Assembly (NCBI GenBank): GCA_902491215.1
Contig: CABUGV010000007.1
Coordinates: forward strand, 1 to 64,000
Reading direction: 5' to 3'
Length of the DNA: 64,000 nucleotides
Source of the DNA: 43-108 sp001915545
Lineage (GTDB): Bacteria; Bacteroidota; Bacteroidia; Bacteroidales; Bacteroidaceae
Part shown: in pieces, positions 43,875 through 53,174 of the stretch
Layout of the letters: every line of letters begins with the position of its first letter
Position numbering within the stretch: the first letter of the stretch is position 1
The notes under the pieces: generated by a model
The model's input: only the letters and a program-made list of their open reading frames with translations
Databases searched by the model: none
What the model was told of the DNA's origin: nothing
Program-made: the position numbers and the translations under genes

Positions 43875-45251
43875 ATGAAGAAATTATATCCGATCGTCTC
43901 GGCTGTTTTTGCCGGCAGTTTGTTTCTGACCTCATGTTTGGGAGATGAAACTGTCTACACAGACCCGGAGTGTTCCATAAAAAGTTTTTCAGTGTCAGAT
44001 ATTGTAAGCACTATAACCGTACAGAAGCCTGACGGTACAGACAGTTCTTACACCAAGACAATCAGTGGGGATCATATATATTTCAATATAGATCAGTTCA
44101 AAAATGAAATCTACACTGTAGATTCTCTTCCTTATTGGACCGATGTGACTCGTGTGGTTCCTTCCATCACATCCGATGGTGTCGTTTATTTTAAGTATCA
44201 AGGTGATGAAATGTACAATTATTTCAATAACGGAAACGACAGCATCGATTTTACAAATCCTGTAGACTTTTTGGTTGTTGCCTATAATGGCGCAGATGCA
44301 AAGAGATACTCTGTTTCCATAAACAAGAGCAGTGCAGAGATTGACTCTCTCGTTTGGACTCGTGTTGTAGGAACAGACCTTTCGCTTGATGGAGTGCATC
44401 GCTCATTGTATCATGACGGACGTATATACGTGTTCTCCGACAATGGCGGACATCCAGCTGTAACATCATCATCTCTTCTTTCCGAAGGACGTTCATGGAG
44501 AGCAACGGCTGAAATGACGGGTGCAGATGGAATTATAGACTTCAGCTCTGTCGTATCGTTCAATGGCAACATGTATGCACTTGATTCTGAGGGTGGCATA
44601 TATGAGTCTAATTCTGAACTCCGTGGAGAGACCTGGGTTCTTGCGTCTGAAAAGAAACTGAAAAAGATTCTTGCTGTTGACTCCCATTATCTTTACGGAT
44701 ATGACGGAACGTCGATTGTTGCAACGACAGATTTTGTAAACTGGACAGAGAACGGCAATTCGGACATGGAGTATTTGCCTGATGGATGCCTGTCTTATGC
44801 CTATTATGACACAAAGACAAATCATTCGCTCCAGAATGTTGTTGTTCTTGGCAATTCCAGCAATGTTGACGATAAGGCTGTAGCATGGTTTAAGATATCA
44901 TCTGCAAACGAAGATAATAATGAGCCTTGGAGCTACATACAGGTTACAGACGAAAATGAGTATCCTTGTCCTAAATTGGATAATCTGCAGATGTTCAGAT
45001 ACAACAGCGCTCTTTATGCTTTTGGTGGAAAAGCTGCTGACGGTTCTGGAAAATATGCTCCGTATGACTATTTCTATTGCTCGAATGACAATGGAATCAC
45101 ATGGCATAAGGTACTTGAAAAGGTGGCATTGCCGTCTGCTGTCAGAGGTGCAGACATACCGCTGTCTATAGTAAAGGTGGACAGTGAACTGTGGCTGTTC
45201 CAAAGCGGAGGAAATATATGGAGAGGTAGAATAAGCAATCTTTCTGAATGA
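43875..45251 (+). CDS. DUF6242-type lipoprotein with propeller-like C-terminus (458 aa)
   Basis: Lipoprotein signal peptide with lipobox LTSC (Cys21). The N-terminal 150 residues hold beta-sandwich domains (CSIKSFSVSD, FLVVAYNGADAKRYSVSI) like the repeated Ig-type modules of DUF6242 proteins. The rest is Asp-box/Kelch-like (FSDNGGHPAV, YCSNDNGITWHKV), implying a beta-propeller. Its stop overlaps the start of the barrel gene (ATGA), so translation is coupled. Together with the next gene it precedes uppS-bamA, a conserved order in Bacteroidales. Function unknown, probably outer-membrane. A TATTTTTG -7-like box lies at 43838-43845. Confidence 0.75.
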   Translation: MKKLYPIVSAVFAGSLFLTSCLGDETVYTDPECSIKSFSVSDIVSTITVQKPDGTDSSYTKTISGDHIYFNIDQFKNEIYTVDSLPYWTDVTRVVPSITSDGVVYFKYQGDEMYNYFNNGNDSIDFTNPVDFLVVAYNGADAKRYSVSINKSSAEIDSLVWTRVVGTDLSLDGVHRSLYHDGRIYVFSDNGGHPAVTSSSLLSEGRSWRATAEMTGADGIIDFSSVVSFNGNMYALDSEGGIYESNSELRGETWVLASEKKLKKILAVDSHYLYGYDGTSIVATTDFVNWTENGNSDMEYLPDGCLSYAYYDTKTNHSLQNVVVLGNSSNVDDKAVAWFKISSANEDNNEPWSYIQVTDENEYPCPKLDNLQMFRYNSALYAFGGKAADGSGKYAPYDYFYCSNDNGITWHKVLEKVALPSAVRGADIPLSIVKVDSELWLFQSGGNIWRGRISNLSE

Positions 45252-45928
45252 TGGGATTTCTTAGGGTAGCGTCGTTGTCTGTTCTCTTGTCTGTCGGAGC
45301 GTTCTCTGTGTCCGCTCAGGAGATGGAGTATAAGATGGAAATCGGTGCCATGGCCGGAGGGTGTTTCTACATGGGAGACGCCAATTATTCGGTGCCCTTC
45401 AAAAATCTCAATTTTGCCGGTGGTGCTATGGCGCGCTATAATTTGAATCCACGCATGTCGCTCAAGTTCGATCTGCTTTATGGAGGAATAAGCGGTGCAA
45501 CAGCAGACCTCGGCAATAAATTTCCCGATGGAAAACAGTGGGAATTCAGTAATTCAGTTGTTGACCTTGGATGCCAGTACGAAATAAACTTCTGGGGATA
45601 CGGTACGGGGACAGGTTACAAAGGAAATAGACGTTTTACTCCTTACATTACAGTAGGACTTGGTTTCACTTATGCTTCGGCATCGGAAAGTGTCTTCACA
45701 ATGAACGTGCCTATTGGAGCTGGAGTCAAATACAAGATGGCCGAACGAGTTAATATTGGTATTGAATGGACAATGCGTTTTTCGTTCAGCGACAAGCTTG
45801 ACGGCATTTCAGATCCTTACGGTATAAAAGGTACGTTCCTGAAGAATAAAGATTCATACTCTTTTACGATGTTCTATATATCGTATGACATAATGCCAAG
45901 ACTGAGGAAATGTAATAATGACGGCTGA
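45248..45928 (+). CDS. DUF6089-like outer-membrane barrel protein (226 aa)
   Basis: The signal peptide ends SVSAQ. The mature part is a small beta-barrel with EIGAMAGGCFYMGDANYS, MARYNLNPRMSLKFDLLYG and GLGFTYASASESVF, as in the DUF6089/OmpA-like barrel group usually encoded just before uppS in Bacteroidales. The start overlaps the preceding stop (ATGA), so both are translated from one message. No enzymatic motif. Its conserved location beside bamA suggests an envelope assembly role, but that is inference only. Confidence 0.78.
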   Translation: MMGFLRVASLSVLLSVGAFSVSAQEMEYKMEIGAMAGGCFYMGDANYSVPFKNLNFAGGAMARYNLNPRMSLKFDLLYGGISGATADLGNKFPDGKQWEFSNSVVDLGCQYEINFWGYGTGTGYKGNRRFTPYITVGLGFTYASASESVFTMNVPIGAGVKYKMAERVNIGIEWTMRFSFSDKLDGISDPYGIKGTFLKNKDSYSFTMFYISYDIMPRLRKCNNDG

Positions 45929-45956
45929 TTTACGTTTATATACACATATAATGTTG

Positions 45957-45964
45957 TAAGTTTG
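45957..45964 (+). promoter_or_regulatory. Candidate -7 box for the uppS-bamA operon
   Basis: TAAGTTTG, exact TAnnTTTG, 25 bp before the uppS ATG. The upstream element at the expected distance reads TTTA rather than TTTG. Confidence 0.4.
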
Positions 45965-45989
45965 AAAAGAATATCAATATAGTTTCGAT

Positions 45990-46748
45990 ATGGAAATCTC
46001 ATACAAGGAACAGGTGGATCGGAAGAGATTGCCTCACAGCATTGCCATAATCATGGACGGTAATGGCAGATGGGCGCAGAAACGCGGACTAGAACGTACT
46101 ATGGGACATCAGGCCGGTGCACAGACTGTGCATGATATAGTAGAGGCCGCTGTGAATCTCGGTATAGATTACCTGACATTATATACATTCTCTACGGAGA
46201 ATTGGAACAGACCTGTTGATGAGGTGGCTGCTCTTATGGCACTCCTTCTTAGAAATCTTGAAGAAGAACTATTCATGAAAAAGAATGCTCGCTTCAGGGT
46301 TATCGGTGATGTTTGCCGTTTGCCAAAGCCTGTTCAGGATGCTGTCAATTATCTGGTTGACAAGACAAAAAACAACACATCGACATGTCTGGTATTGGCT
46401 TTGAGCTATTCTTCCAAATGGGAAATCACAAATGCGGTCAAGAAAATTGCCGCAGAAGCTAAAGATGGCAAGATTGACATTGACGATATCGACGATGCCA
46501 TGATAAGTGCACATCTAGAGACTTCTTTTATGCCTGATCCGGAACTGATGATCAGAACCGGTGGTGAGGAGCGTTTGAGCAATTTCCTGTTGTGGCAGTC
46601 TGCATATACGGAATTCTATTTTACAGATGTGTATTGGCCGGACTTTGATGAAGAGGAGCTTTGCAAGGCTATTTGCAGCTATCAGAAAAGACAAAGACGA
46701 TTCGGCAAAACAGGAGAACAGGTAGAGGAACAGAACAAGAACAGTTGA
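45990..46748 (+). CDS. uppS: Isoprenyl transferase, undecaprenyl diphosphate synthase (252 aa)
   Basis: Cytoplasmic cis-prenyltransferase that makes the C55 lipid carrier for peptidoglycan and O-antigen. Signatures: IAIIMDGNGRWAQKRGLER with catalytic Asp23, GHQAGAQTV, LTLYTFSTENWNRP, and the C-terminal DPELMIRTGGEERLSNFLLWQSAYTE region. Length is typical. bamA begins 12 bp after its stop. The order barrel protein, uppS, bamA, ompH, murI is a recognised envelope cluster. Confidence 0.97.
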   Translation: MEISYKEQVDRKRLPHSIAIIMDGNGRWAQKRGLERTMGHQAGAQTVHDIVEAAVNLGIDYLTLYTFSTENWNRPVDEVAALMALLLRNLEEELFMKKNARFRVIGDVCRLPKPVQDAVNYLVDKTKNNTSTCLVLALSYSSKWEITNAVKKIAAEAKDGKIDIDDIDDAMISAHLETSFMPDPELMIRTGGEERLSNFLLWQSAYTEFYFTDVYWPDFDEEELCKAICSYQKRQRRFGKTGEQVEEQNKNS

Positions 46749-46760
46749 AGAATTGAAGAA

Positions 46761-49391
46761 ATGAGAAGTTTAGTATTATCGGTATGTGCAGTTCTGGCAT
46801 TTCTGACAAGTTTAGGTGTGAAAGCTCAGAATGTTCAGGAAAAGCCTGCTATAATCTACGGACAGACACGACAGATTGAAATCGGCGGAATAACGGTTGA
46901 GGGAGTTAAGAATTATGAAGATTATGTACTCATCGGTATTTCCGGCTTGTCGGTTGGACAATATATAACTCTTCCGGGAGATGAAATATCGGATGCCGTT
47001 AAGAGATACTGGAAGCACGGACTGTTCTCTTCTGTAAGAATTGAAGCTGACAGTATTGTAGACAATAAGGTTTATCTGAAGATTGTGCTTGCACAGCGTC
47101 CTAGAGTTGCCGCTATCAATATCGAAGGTGTGAAGAAATCCGAAAGAGAGGATATTGAGCAGAAGATAGGCATCATCAAGGGAAATCAGATTACACCTAA
47201 TATGGTGGACAAGGCCAAGATTATCATCAAGAAATATTTTGAGGAAAAAGGTTTCAAGAATGCTGATGTGGATATCATTCAGCGTGATGATGTGAACGAT
47301 GATACACAGATGTATGTGGATGTTGTAATCAACAAGAATGAGAAGGTTAAAGTCAACAAGATATACATCACAGGTAACAATAATATACCAAGAAAGAAAT
47401 TCACCGGTGGACTTTTCTCTGGAGGTCTTTTGAAAAAGACTAATGAGAAGGGAAAACTCTACAGTTTCTTCAAAACGAAGAAGTTTGTTCCTGAAAAATA
47501 TGAGGAAGATAAGGAACGAATCATCGAGAAATATAACGAACTGGGATTCCGTGATGCCCAGATTGTGGCCGACAGTGTTGTCGATCTCGGAAATAACCTT
47601 GTAGATGTCTATATAGATATTGAAGAAGGTGATAAGTATTATGTCCGCAATATTTCATGGGTGGGCAATACTCTATATACTTCCGATGCATTGAATATGG
47701 TGCTCCGTATGGATAAGGGCGATGTGTACAACCAGAAGCATATAAATGAGAGGTTGAGTACGGATGAGGATGCCGTGAGCAACTATTACTACAATCAGGG
47801 ATACGTCTTCAACCGCGTGACTCCTGTAGAAATGGAGGTTGACGGCGACTCTATCGACCTTGAAATAAGAATTGTTGAAGGTACTCAGGCACGTATAAAC
47901 AAAATCAAGATATACGGAAATGACCGTGTGTACGAAGATGTCATACGTCGAGAGCTTAAGCTCAAGCCAGGCGACCTGTTCAGTATGGATGCATACAAGA
48001 TGACATATCAGGAAATCGGACAGATGGGACATTTCGATCCTGAGAAAATTGATATGCAGCCTGTTCCAGATCCAGTGAATGGTACTGTAGACATAAATCT
48101 CGGTCTTGTGCCTAAGGCAAGCGACCAGGTGGAATTCTCTCTTGGTTGGGGACAGACTGGTATCATCGGACGTGTCGGTTTGAAATTTACAAACTTCTCT
48201 ATACGTAACCTGCTCGGCAAGAATAAGAACAGACGAGGTATAATACCTCAGGGTGACGGTCAGGAGTTTGAAATAAGCGGTTCTACGAACGGTACATACT
48301 ATCAGTCATACAACATCTCTTTCTTCGATCCTTGGTTCGGAGGAAAACGTCCTAACTCGCTTTCTGTATCGGCCTTCTATTCAAGACAGACTGATATAAA
48401 CAGTGCGTACTACAACAGCAGCTACTACAACAACTATTACAGTTTGCTGTATGGATATGGAAATTATAACAGCAGCTATTATAACGACTATTCTTCATAC
48501 TACGATCCGGATAAATATATACAGTTGTTCGGTTTGTCTTTGGGATGGGGTAAGCGTTTGAACTGGCCTGACAATAACTTCAGTTTGACGGCTCAGCTGG
48601 CGTATACAAGATATATGCTTAAGGATTGGGAATACTTCCTTATTACAAACGGTAACTGCAACAATATCAACTTGACGTTGACACTGTCGAGAATCTCTAT
48701 CGATAATGCGGTTTACCCTCGTAGAGGTTCGCAGATTTCGTTCTCAGTAAGTGCTACGCCTCCTTATTCTCTGTTTGACGGAATTGACTATAAGGGATTG
48801 GCAACAGACTATTCTGATGCAGACTATCAGAAAGATCTGCAGAAGAAATATAAATGGATTGAATACCACAAGTGGAAATTCAATTCGAAATTCTACGTTC
48901 CTTTGTCAGGAGGTGATAAGTGCTTTGTCCTTATGGCACGTTTCGACTGCGGTTTCCTTGGACATTACAACAAGTATAAGAAGTCGCCGTTTGAGACCTT
49001 CTACGTAGGTGGCGACGGTATGTCGGGATATTCTTCAAACTACTATTCGGAGACGATAGCCCTGAGAGGATATGACAACGGTGCTCTCACTCCTGCAGGA
49101 TATGACGGATATGCATATTCAAGAATTGTGGCCGAGCTTCGTTACCCGCTGATGCTCCAGGGTTCTACAAACATTTATGCCCTTGCATTCCTTGAAGGCG
49201 GTAATGCGTGGTCGGATGTAAATAAGTTCAATCCTTTCGACATGAAGCGCTCTGCGGGTGTCGGTGTCAGAATCATGTTGCCTATGGTCGGACTTCTCGG
49301 TATTGACTGGGCATACGGATTCGATAAGGTGTTCGGTTCGACAAGATATGGTGGAAGCCGTTTCCACTTCGTGCTCGGACAGGAATTCTGA
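46761..49391 (+). CDS. bamA: Outer-membrane protein assembly factor BamA (876 aa)
   Basis: Omp85-family insertase that folds barrels into the outer membrane. The signal peptide ends LGVKAQ. Five POTRA domains cover about residues 25-435 (for example IEIGGITVEGVKNYEDYVLIG; NKIYITGNNNIPRKKFTGG; GDKYYVRNISWVGNTLYTSD). The barrel covers about 440-876, with the loop-6 motif RGYD at 769 and a C-terminal Phe (FHFVLGQEF). A loop at about 548-586 is extraordinarily rich in Tyr, Asn and Ser (SAYYNSSYYNNYYSLL and following), probably exposed on the cell surface. Co-transcribed with uppS and the ompH genes that supply chaperones for its substrates. Confidence 0.96.
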   Translation: MRSLVLSVCAVLAFLTSLGVKAQNVQEKPAIIYGQTRQIEIGGITVEGVKNYEDYVLIGISGLSVGQYITLPGDEISDAVKRYWKHGLFSSVRIEADSIVDNKVYLKIVLAQRPRVAAINIEGVKKSEREDIEQKIGIIKGNQITPNMVDKAKIIIKKYFEEKGFKNADVDIIQRDDVNDDTQMYVDVVINKNEKVKVNKIYITGNNNIPRKKFTGGLFSGGLLKKTNEKGKLYSFFKTKKFVPEKYEEDKERIIEKYNELGFRDAQIVADSVVDLGNNLVDVYIDIEEGDKYYVRNISWVGNTLYTSDALNMVLRMDKGDVYNQKHINERLSTDEDAVSNYYYNQGYVFNRVTPVEMEVDGDSIDLEIRIVEGTQARINKIKIYGNDRVYEDVIRRELKLKPGDLFSMDAYKMTYQEIGQMGHFDPEKIDMQPVPDPVNGTVDINLGLVPKASDQVEFSLGWGQTGIIGRVGLKFTNFSIRNLLGKNKNRRGIIPQGDGQEFEISGSTNGTYYQSYNISFFDPWFGGKRPNSLSVSAFYSRQTDINSAYYNSSYYNNYYSLLYGYGNYNSSYYNDYSSYYDPDKYIQLFGLSLGWGKRLNWPDNNFSLTAQLAYTRYMLKDWEYFLITNGNCNNINLTLTLSRISIDNAVYPRRGSQISFSVSATPPYSLFDGIDYKGLATDYSDADYQKDLQKKYKWIEYHKWKFNSKFYVPLSGGDKCFVLMARFDCGFLGHYNKYKKSPFETFYVGGDGMSGYSSNYYSETIALRGYDNGALTPAGYDGYAYSRIVAELRYPLMLQGSTNIYALAFLEGGNAWSDVNKFNPFDMKRSAGVGVRIMLPMVGLLGIDWAYGFDKVFGSTRYGGSRFHFVLGQEF

Positions 49392-49469
49392 TGATGAGCG
49401 AGAAGCCTTGCGTCTGCTGAATGGACGCAGGGCGTAACAATAGTTTTTAACTTAATATTTTAGTGAGTT

Positions 49470-49985
49470 ATGAAAGTCTTTTTGTTGTCTTTAGTATCTG
49501 TTTTTGCATTTTGTGCAAATGTTGCCGCACAGAAGTTCGCTATGGTGGATATGGAATATATATTGAACAATATTCCTGCTTATGAGCGTGCAAACGAACA
49601 GCTTAATCAAATATCAAAGAAATGGGAAGGTGAAGTTGAGGCTCTCAATAAAGAGGCTGAAACATTGTTCAAGAAATATCAGTCGGAGGTTGTATTCTTG
49701 TCTGACGAACAGAAGAAAAGATCTGAAGAGGCTATTGTGGCTAAGGAAAAGGAAGCCAGCGAACTGAAGAAAAAATATTTCGGAAGCGAGGGAGAGCTCT
49801 TCAAGAAGCGACAGAGTCTGATGGCACCTATACAGGATGAAATCTACAATGCTGTAAAAGACATTTGCGATGCACGTGGCTATCAGCTTGTTCTGGACAG
49901 AGCTTCAGGCGGAAGTATAATTTTTGCATCTCCTAAAATCGATATAAGCGATGAAGTATTGATGAAGTTAGGATATTCAAACTAA
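49470..49985 (+). CDS. OmpH/Skp-family periplasmic chaperone 1 (171 aa)
   Basis: The signal peptide ends ANVAAQ. KFAMVDMEYILNNIPAYERAN is the family start, followed by two long coiled-coil helices (EALNKEAETLFKKYQ, EAIVAKEKEASELKKKYFG) that form the tentacles of the Skp trimer, then the C-terminal RGYQLVLDRASGGSIIF strand. Skp binds unfolded outer-membrane proteins on their way to BamA, encoded 78 bp upstream. First of three related genes. Confidence 0.92.
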   Translation: MKVFLLSLVSVFAFCANVAAQKFAMVDMEYILNNIPAYERANEQLNQISKKWEGEVEALNKEAETLFKKYQSEVVFLSDEQKKRSEEAIVAKEKEASELKKKYFGSEGELFKKRQSLMAPIQDEIYNAVKDICDARGYQLVLDRASGGSIIFASPKIDISDEVLMKLGYSN

Positions 49986-50042
49986 AAATCATAACTTTGT
50001 GGCAATCAACGAAAGATATAATCAATAAATAGCATATTAAAA

Positions 50043-50540
50043 ATGAAAAAATTAGTTCTTATGGTCCTTATGGCTCTGCCTATGGGACTTTTTGCACAGA
50101 AGTTTGCGCATGTCAATTCTGCAGAAATCATACAGGCAATGCCTGAATATACACAGGCCCAGACAGAACTGCAGACTTTGAGCAAGCAGTATGAGGATGA
50201 GCTGAAGCGTATGCAGGACGAGCTTCAGGCTAAGAATGATGATCTTGAGAAGAATGCGGCAACTCTTCCTGATGCTGTAAAACAGCGTCGCGAGCAGGAA
50301 ATACAGGATCTCTATCAGCGTATGCAGCAGTATTATCAGACAAGCCAGCAGGATATGCAGAAAGCTCAGCAGGAAAAGATGGCTTTGATTACACAGAAAG
50401 TGACATCTGCTATCAAGGAAATTGGTGTTGCTGGAGGTTACGTTTATGTAATGGACTCTACAAGCGGAATTCCTTATATCAGTGAAACTCTGAGCACTGA
50501 TGTAACTGCACAGGTTAAGCAGAAACTTGGATTGAAATAA
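50043..50540 (+). CDS. OmpH/Skp-family periplasmic chaperone 2 (165 aa)
   Basis: The signal peptide ends PMGLFAQ. KFAHVNSAEIIQAMPEYTQAQ is followed by a Gln/Glu/Lys-rich coiled coil (QTLSKQYEDELKRMQDELQ, RMQQYYQTSQQDMQKAQQEK) and the C-terminal strand YVYVMDSTSGIPYIS. Closest in form to the classical Bacteroidetes OmpH. It lies 57 bp after the first copy and is followed by a strong terminator, which should end the bamA message. Confidence 0.93.
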   Translation: MKKLVLMVLMALPMGLFAQKFAHVNSAEIIQAMPEYTQAQTELQTLSKQYEDELKRMQDELQAKNDDLEKNAATLPDAVKQRREQEIQDLYQRMQQYYQTSQQDMQKAQQEKMALITQKVTSAIKEIGVAGGYVYVMDSTSGIPYISETLSTDVTAQVKQKLGLK

Positions 50541-50571
50541 GAGTGCACGATGGTACTCTGATCTATATTGT

Positions 50572-50604
50572 GATGGAGCGATATTTGCAGTCGCTCCATT
50601 TTTT
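50572..50604 (+). terminator. Rho-independent terminator between ompH copies 2 and 3
   Basis: ATGGAGCGA (50573-50581) and TCGCTCCAT (50591-50599) form a perfect 9-bp stem followed by TTTTT. It makes ompH copy 3 and murI a separate or attenuated unit. Confidence 0.85.
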
Positions 50605-50643
50605 GATTTATCATATTCCCGTAAATCATAAAATATATAATAT

Positions 50644-51168
50644 ATGAGGAAGTGCTTTTTTATTTTTCTTTTTGCCTTCATTTCATTGCAGATGTCTGCC
50701 CAGGTGAAGTTCGGCTATCTCAGCTATGACTCGCTTCTTTATTCAATGCCCGAATATGTGAAAGCTCAGCAGGATCTTGCCGCACTCAAGAAAACCTATG
50801 ACGCCGAGATGAAGAGGTCGGAAGACAATTTCAATCAGCAGTTCATGGAATTCATTGACGGTCAGAATTCTTTTCCGGAGAATATACTCTTGAAAAGGCA
50901 GAAAGAGCTTCAGCAGCTTATGGAAGAAAGTTTGAAGTTCAAGGAGGAAGCCCAGAGACTTCTTTCGAAAGCTGAAGAAGAACTTATGGTACCGATACGC
51001 AATAAGCTTAATGATGCAATCAGTAAGGTTGGGCTTGAGTGTGGATATGCTTTTGTGATTAATACCGATTCAAATGCCTATCCTTTCATCAGTTCCGATA
51101 TGGGCGTAGGGATTGCAGACAAGGTCAAGGCTGTACTTGAAGGTAAGCCGACACCGATAACCGAGTAG
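50644..51168 (+). CDS. OmpH/Skp-family periplasmic chaperone 3 (174 aa)
   Basis: The signal peptide ends LQMSAQ. VKFGYLSYDSLLYSMPEYVKAQ, the coiled-coil arms (LKKTYDAEMKRSEDNFNQQ, LKFKEEAQRLLSKAEEELM) and the C-terminal GYAFVINTDSNAYPFISS match the family. More diverged than copies 1 and 2. Separated from copy 2 by a terminator and only 34 bp before the murI start. Its client may differ from those of the other two copies, but nothing in the sequence shows which. Confidence 0.9.
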   Translation: MRKCFFIFLFAFISLQMSAQVKFGYLSYDSLLYSMPEYVKAQQDLAALKKTYDAEMKRSEDNFNQQFMEFIDGQNSFPENILLKRQKELQQLMEESLKFKEEAQRLLSKAEEELMVPIRNKLNDAISKVGLECGYAFVINTDSNAYPFISSDMGVGIADKVKAVLEGKPTPITE

Positions 51169-51202
51169 AACTTTGTTTATTTTTCATCAGAACAGCGTCT
51201 AT

Positions 51203-52054
51203 ATGGGTGCATTTGTTGAAGGCTGTACAGGGCCTATAGGAATCTTCGATTCCGGTTATGGCGGACTGACCATACTTGACGGAATCCGCAAGCTTATGCC
51301 GGAATATGACTATATATATTTGGGCGACAATGCGCGTGCACCTTACGGTACGCGTTCGTTCGACATTGTTTACGAGTTTACACTCGAAGCCGTAAAGGAG
51401 CTTTTTTCATTGTCTTGCCCGCTGGTCATTCTTGGATGCAATACAGCTTCTGCAAAGGCTTTGAGAACTATTCAGCAGCGTTTTCTTCCATTTGAGGCTC
51501 CTGATAGACGCGTACTTGGCGTCATAAGACCTACAGCTGAGATTGTAGGACGTATTACAAAGACTGGACATATTGGTGTTCTTGCTACGCAGGGAACAAT
51601 AAGATCCGATTCATATAGACTGGAGATTGAGAAGCTTTATCCTGGAATGACTGTTTCGGGTGAGGCTTGTCCTATGTGGGTGCCTTTGGTGGAGAACAAT
51701 GAGTTCGATAAGCCCGGTGCTGACTACTTTGTAAAGGACAGTATCGATAAACTGATGGCGCGTGATCCGGAAATCGATACTATTATATTGGGATGCACCC
51801 ATTATCCGTTGCTGCTCGATAAAATCAGACTTTATATTCCTGAGGGAGTAACTGTCATTCCGCAAGGACAATATATTGCTGACAGTCTTAAGGATTATCT
51901 GCACAGGCACAGCGATATGGATACGCGGATAACTCGGGGCGGAACATGCAGATATTTCACTTCGGAATCAAGTGAAAGGTTTGACGAATGTGCGGCTGTT
52001 TTTCTTCATGAGACAGTGGAGGCTGAACATGTACGCCTTGGCGGTGCCGATTGA
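51203..52054 (+). CDS. murI: Glutamate racemase (283 aa)
   Basis: Cytoplasmic, cofactor-independent racemase making D-glutamate for peptidoglycan. GPIGIFDSGYGGLTIL (first catalytic Asp region), YLGDNARAPYGTRS, then the two catalytic cysteines Cys79 in LGCNTASAKAL and Cys198 in LGCTHYPLL. ATG at 51203 (MGAFVEGCTGPIG) is preferred to a TTG at 51173 that would add ten unrelated residues. The gene completes the uppS-bamA-ompH-murI envelope cluster. Confidence 0.95.
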   Translation: MGAFVEGCTGPIGIFDSGYGGLTILDGIRKLMPEYDYIYLGDNARAPYGTRSFDIVYEFTLEAVKELFSLSCPLVILGCNTASAKALRTIQQRFLPFEAPDRRVLGVIRPTAEIVGRITKTGHIGVLATQGTIRSDSYRLEIEKLYPGMTVSGEACPMWVPLVENNEFDKPGADYFVKDSIDKLMARDPEIDTIILGCTHYPLLLDKIRLYIPEGVTVIPQGQYIADSLKDYLHRHSDMDTRITRGGTCRYFTSESSERFDECAAVFLHETVEAEHVRLGGAD

Positions 52055-52108
52055 TGGACTTCTGCTCTTTTCGTCCATACATGATGTTTTATTTGAATCG
52101 TTTATATT

Positions 52109-53083
52109 ATGAAAGAACGTAAGGTCAGAGCCGTAATATTGTTTTTTGTTCTGCTGGCATTGATTTCAGGTGCTTTTTATTGGGGTGCGTCATTGTTTAG
52201 GGATAATCTGTCGGGGTTTGACGGATATCAAGACATTGCATATCTATTTAATATAGATGCTTGGGATTCTCTGTTTATAGGTTGCAGTATTTCTCTGCTT
52301 ATAGTACTTCTCGTATATGGGGTGTTTAAGCCTCTGATCGTACTTTTTGTTTATCTTTCAGTACAGATATTGTGCAGCATACCGTTGACTGTGATTTATA
52401 AGTTGATTGGAGACGGTATGGAGTATGAATCGCTTTCATTTACACTTCTTGTTTCGTCTGTTGTTACGGTTGCCGTACTTTATTTTGCGCATTATGCAAA
52501 GGTCGGAAAACGTGAATTCGGCGCTATGCGAGATAAATATGTGTGGATATGCATTCTTGCACTGTTGTTCGGAATGTTTGCCAGCGATTTGATCACGGAG
52601 TGTCTGTATCTTGAAAATAACCTTCAGCAAGAGTTTCTTGATATGAGCGGTACTGTTGTTGGTGCATTGACCATAGGAGTCGTAGGACCTATTGCGGAAG
52701 AGTTCATTTTCCGTTCTGCTATCTTGGGAAGCATGCTTCGTCGGGGAATGACACCTTGGATTGCGATTGTCGTGTCGGCAATGATTTTCGGTTTGGTGCA
52801 CGGTAATCCGCAGCAGATTCCTTTTGCCTTTTTTGTCGGTCTGTTGTTTGCCTTTGTCTACTATCGCACAGGGAGTGTTGTCCCTTGTATGATATGTCAT
52901 ATTATAAACAACAGTACGGCTGTGATTCTTATGAATACCGGCAGTGTCGATGATAATGATGCTTGGCATACGTTGCTGGGTGGAAATACGGGCTTTAATT
53001 TGTCATTGATTTGTTCTCTGATTGTCTGTATATGTCTGCTTTGGGTTGCCCATAAACGTTTGAAAGATGTGCGCTGGAACTAA
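52109..53083 (+). CDS. CPBP-family intramembrane metalloprotease (324 aa)
   Basis: Membrane protein of about eight helices with the Abi/CPBP (Rce1-like) motifs: PIAEEFIFRSAIL (EExxxR; Glu197, Glu198), then IFGLVHGNPQQ (His) and CHIINNSTAV (HxxxN). Members are prenyl-protein or peptide proteases in the inner membrane, often of unknown substrate. It follows murI by 54 bp, so it may share its transcript. A strong terminator lies directly downstream. Confidence 0.9.
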   Translation: MKERKVRAVILFFVLLALISGAFYWGASLFRDNLSGFDGYQDIAYLFNIDAWDSLFIGCSISLLIVLLVYGVFKPLIVLFVYLSVQILCSIPLTVIYKLIGDGMEYESLSFTLLVSSVVTVAVLYFAHYAKVGKREFGAMRDKYVWICILALLFGMFASDLITECLYLENNLQQEFLDMSGTVVGALTIGVVGPIAEEFIFRSAILGSMLRRGMTPWIAIVVSAMIFGLVHGNPQQIPFAFFVGLLFAFVYYRTGSVVPCMICHIINNSTAVILMNTGSVDDNDAWHTLLGGNTGFNLSLICSLIVCICLLWVAHKRLKDVRWN

Positions 53084-53100
53084 TCTTGAATAAATATAAT

Positions 53101-53142
53101 AATGGCGTATTCCGATGATGTTTGCGGAATACGCCATTTTTT
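53101..53142. terminator. Terminator between convergent CPBP and GH51 genes
   Basis: AATGGCGTATTCC and GGAATACGCCATT form a perfect 13-bp stem with a 12-base loop, followed by TTTTTTAT on the plus strand and an AT-rich tail on the minus strand. Confidence 0.88.
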
Positions 53143-53174
53143 ATAGTGGACAACGATGTGCTGCCTTTTTACGG

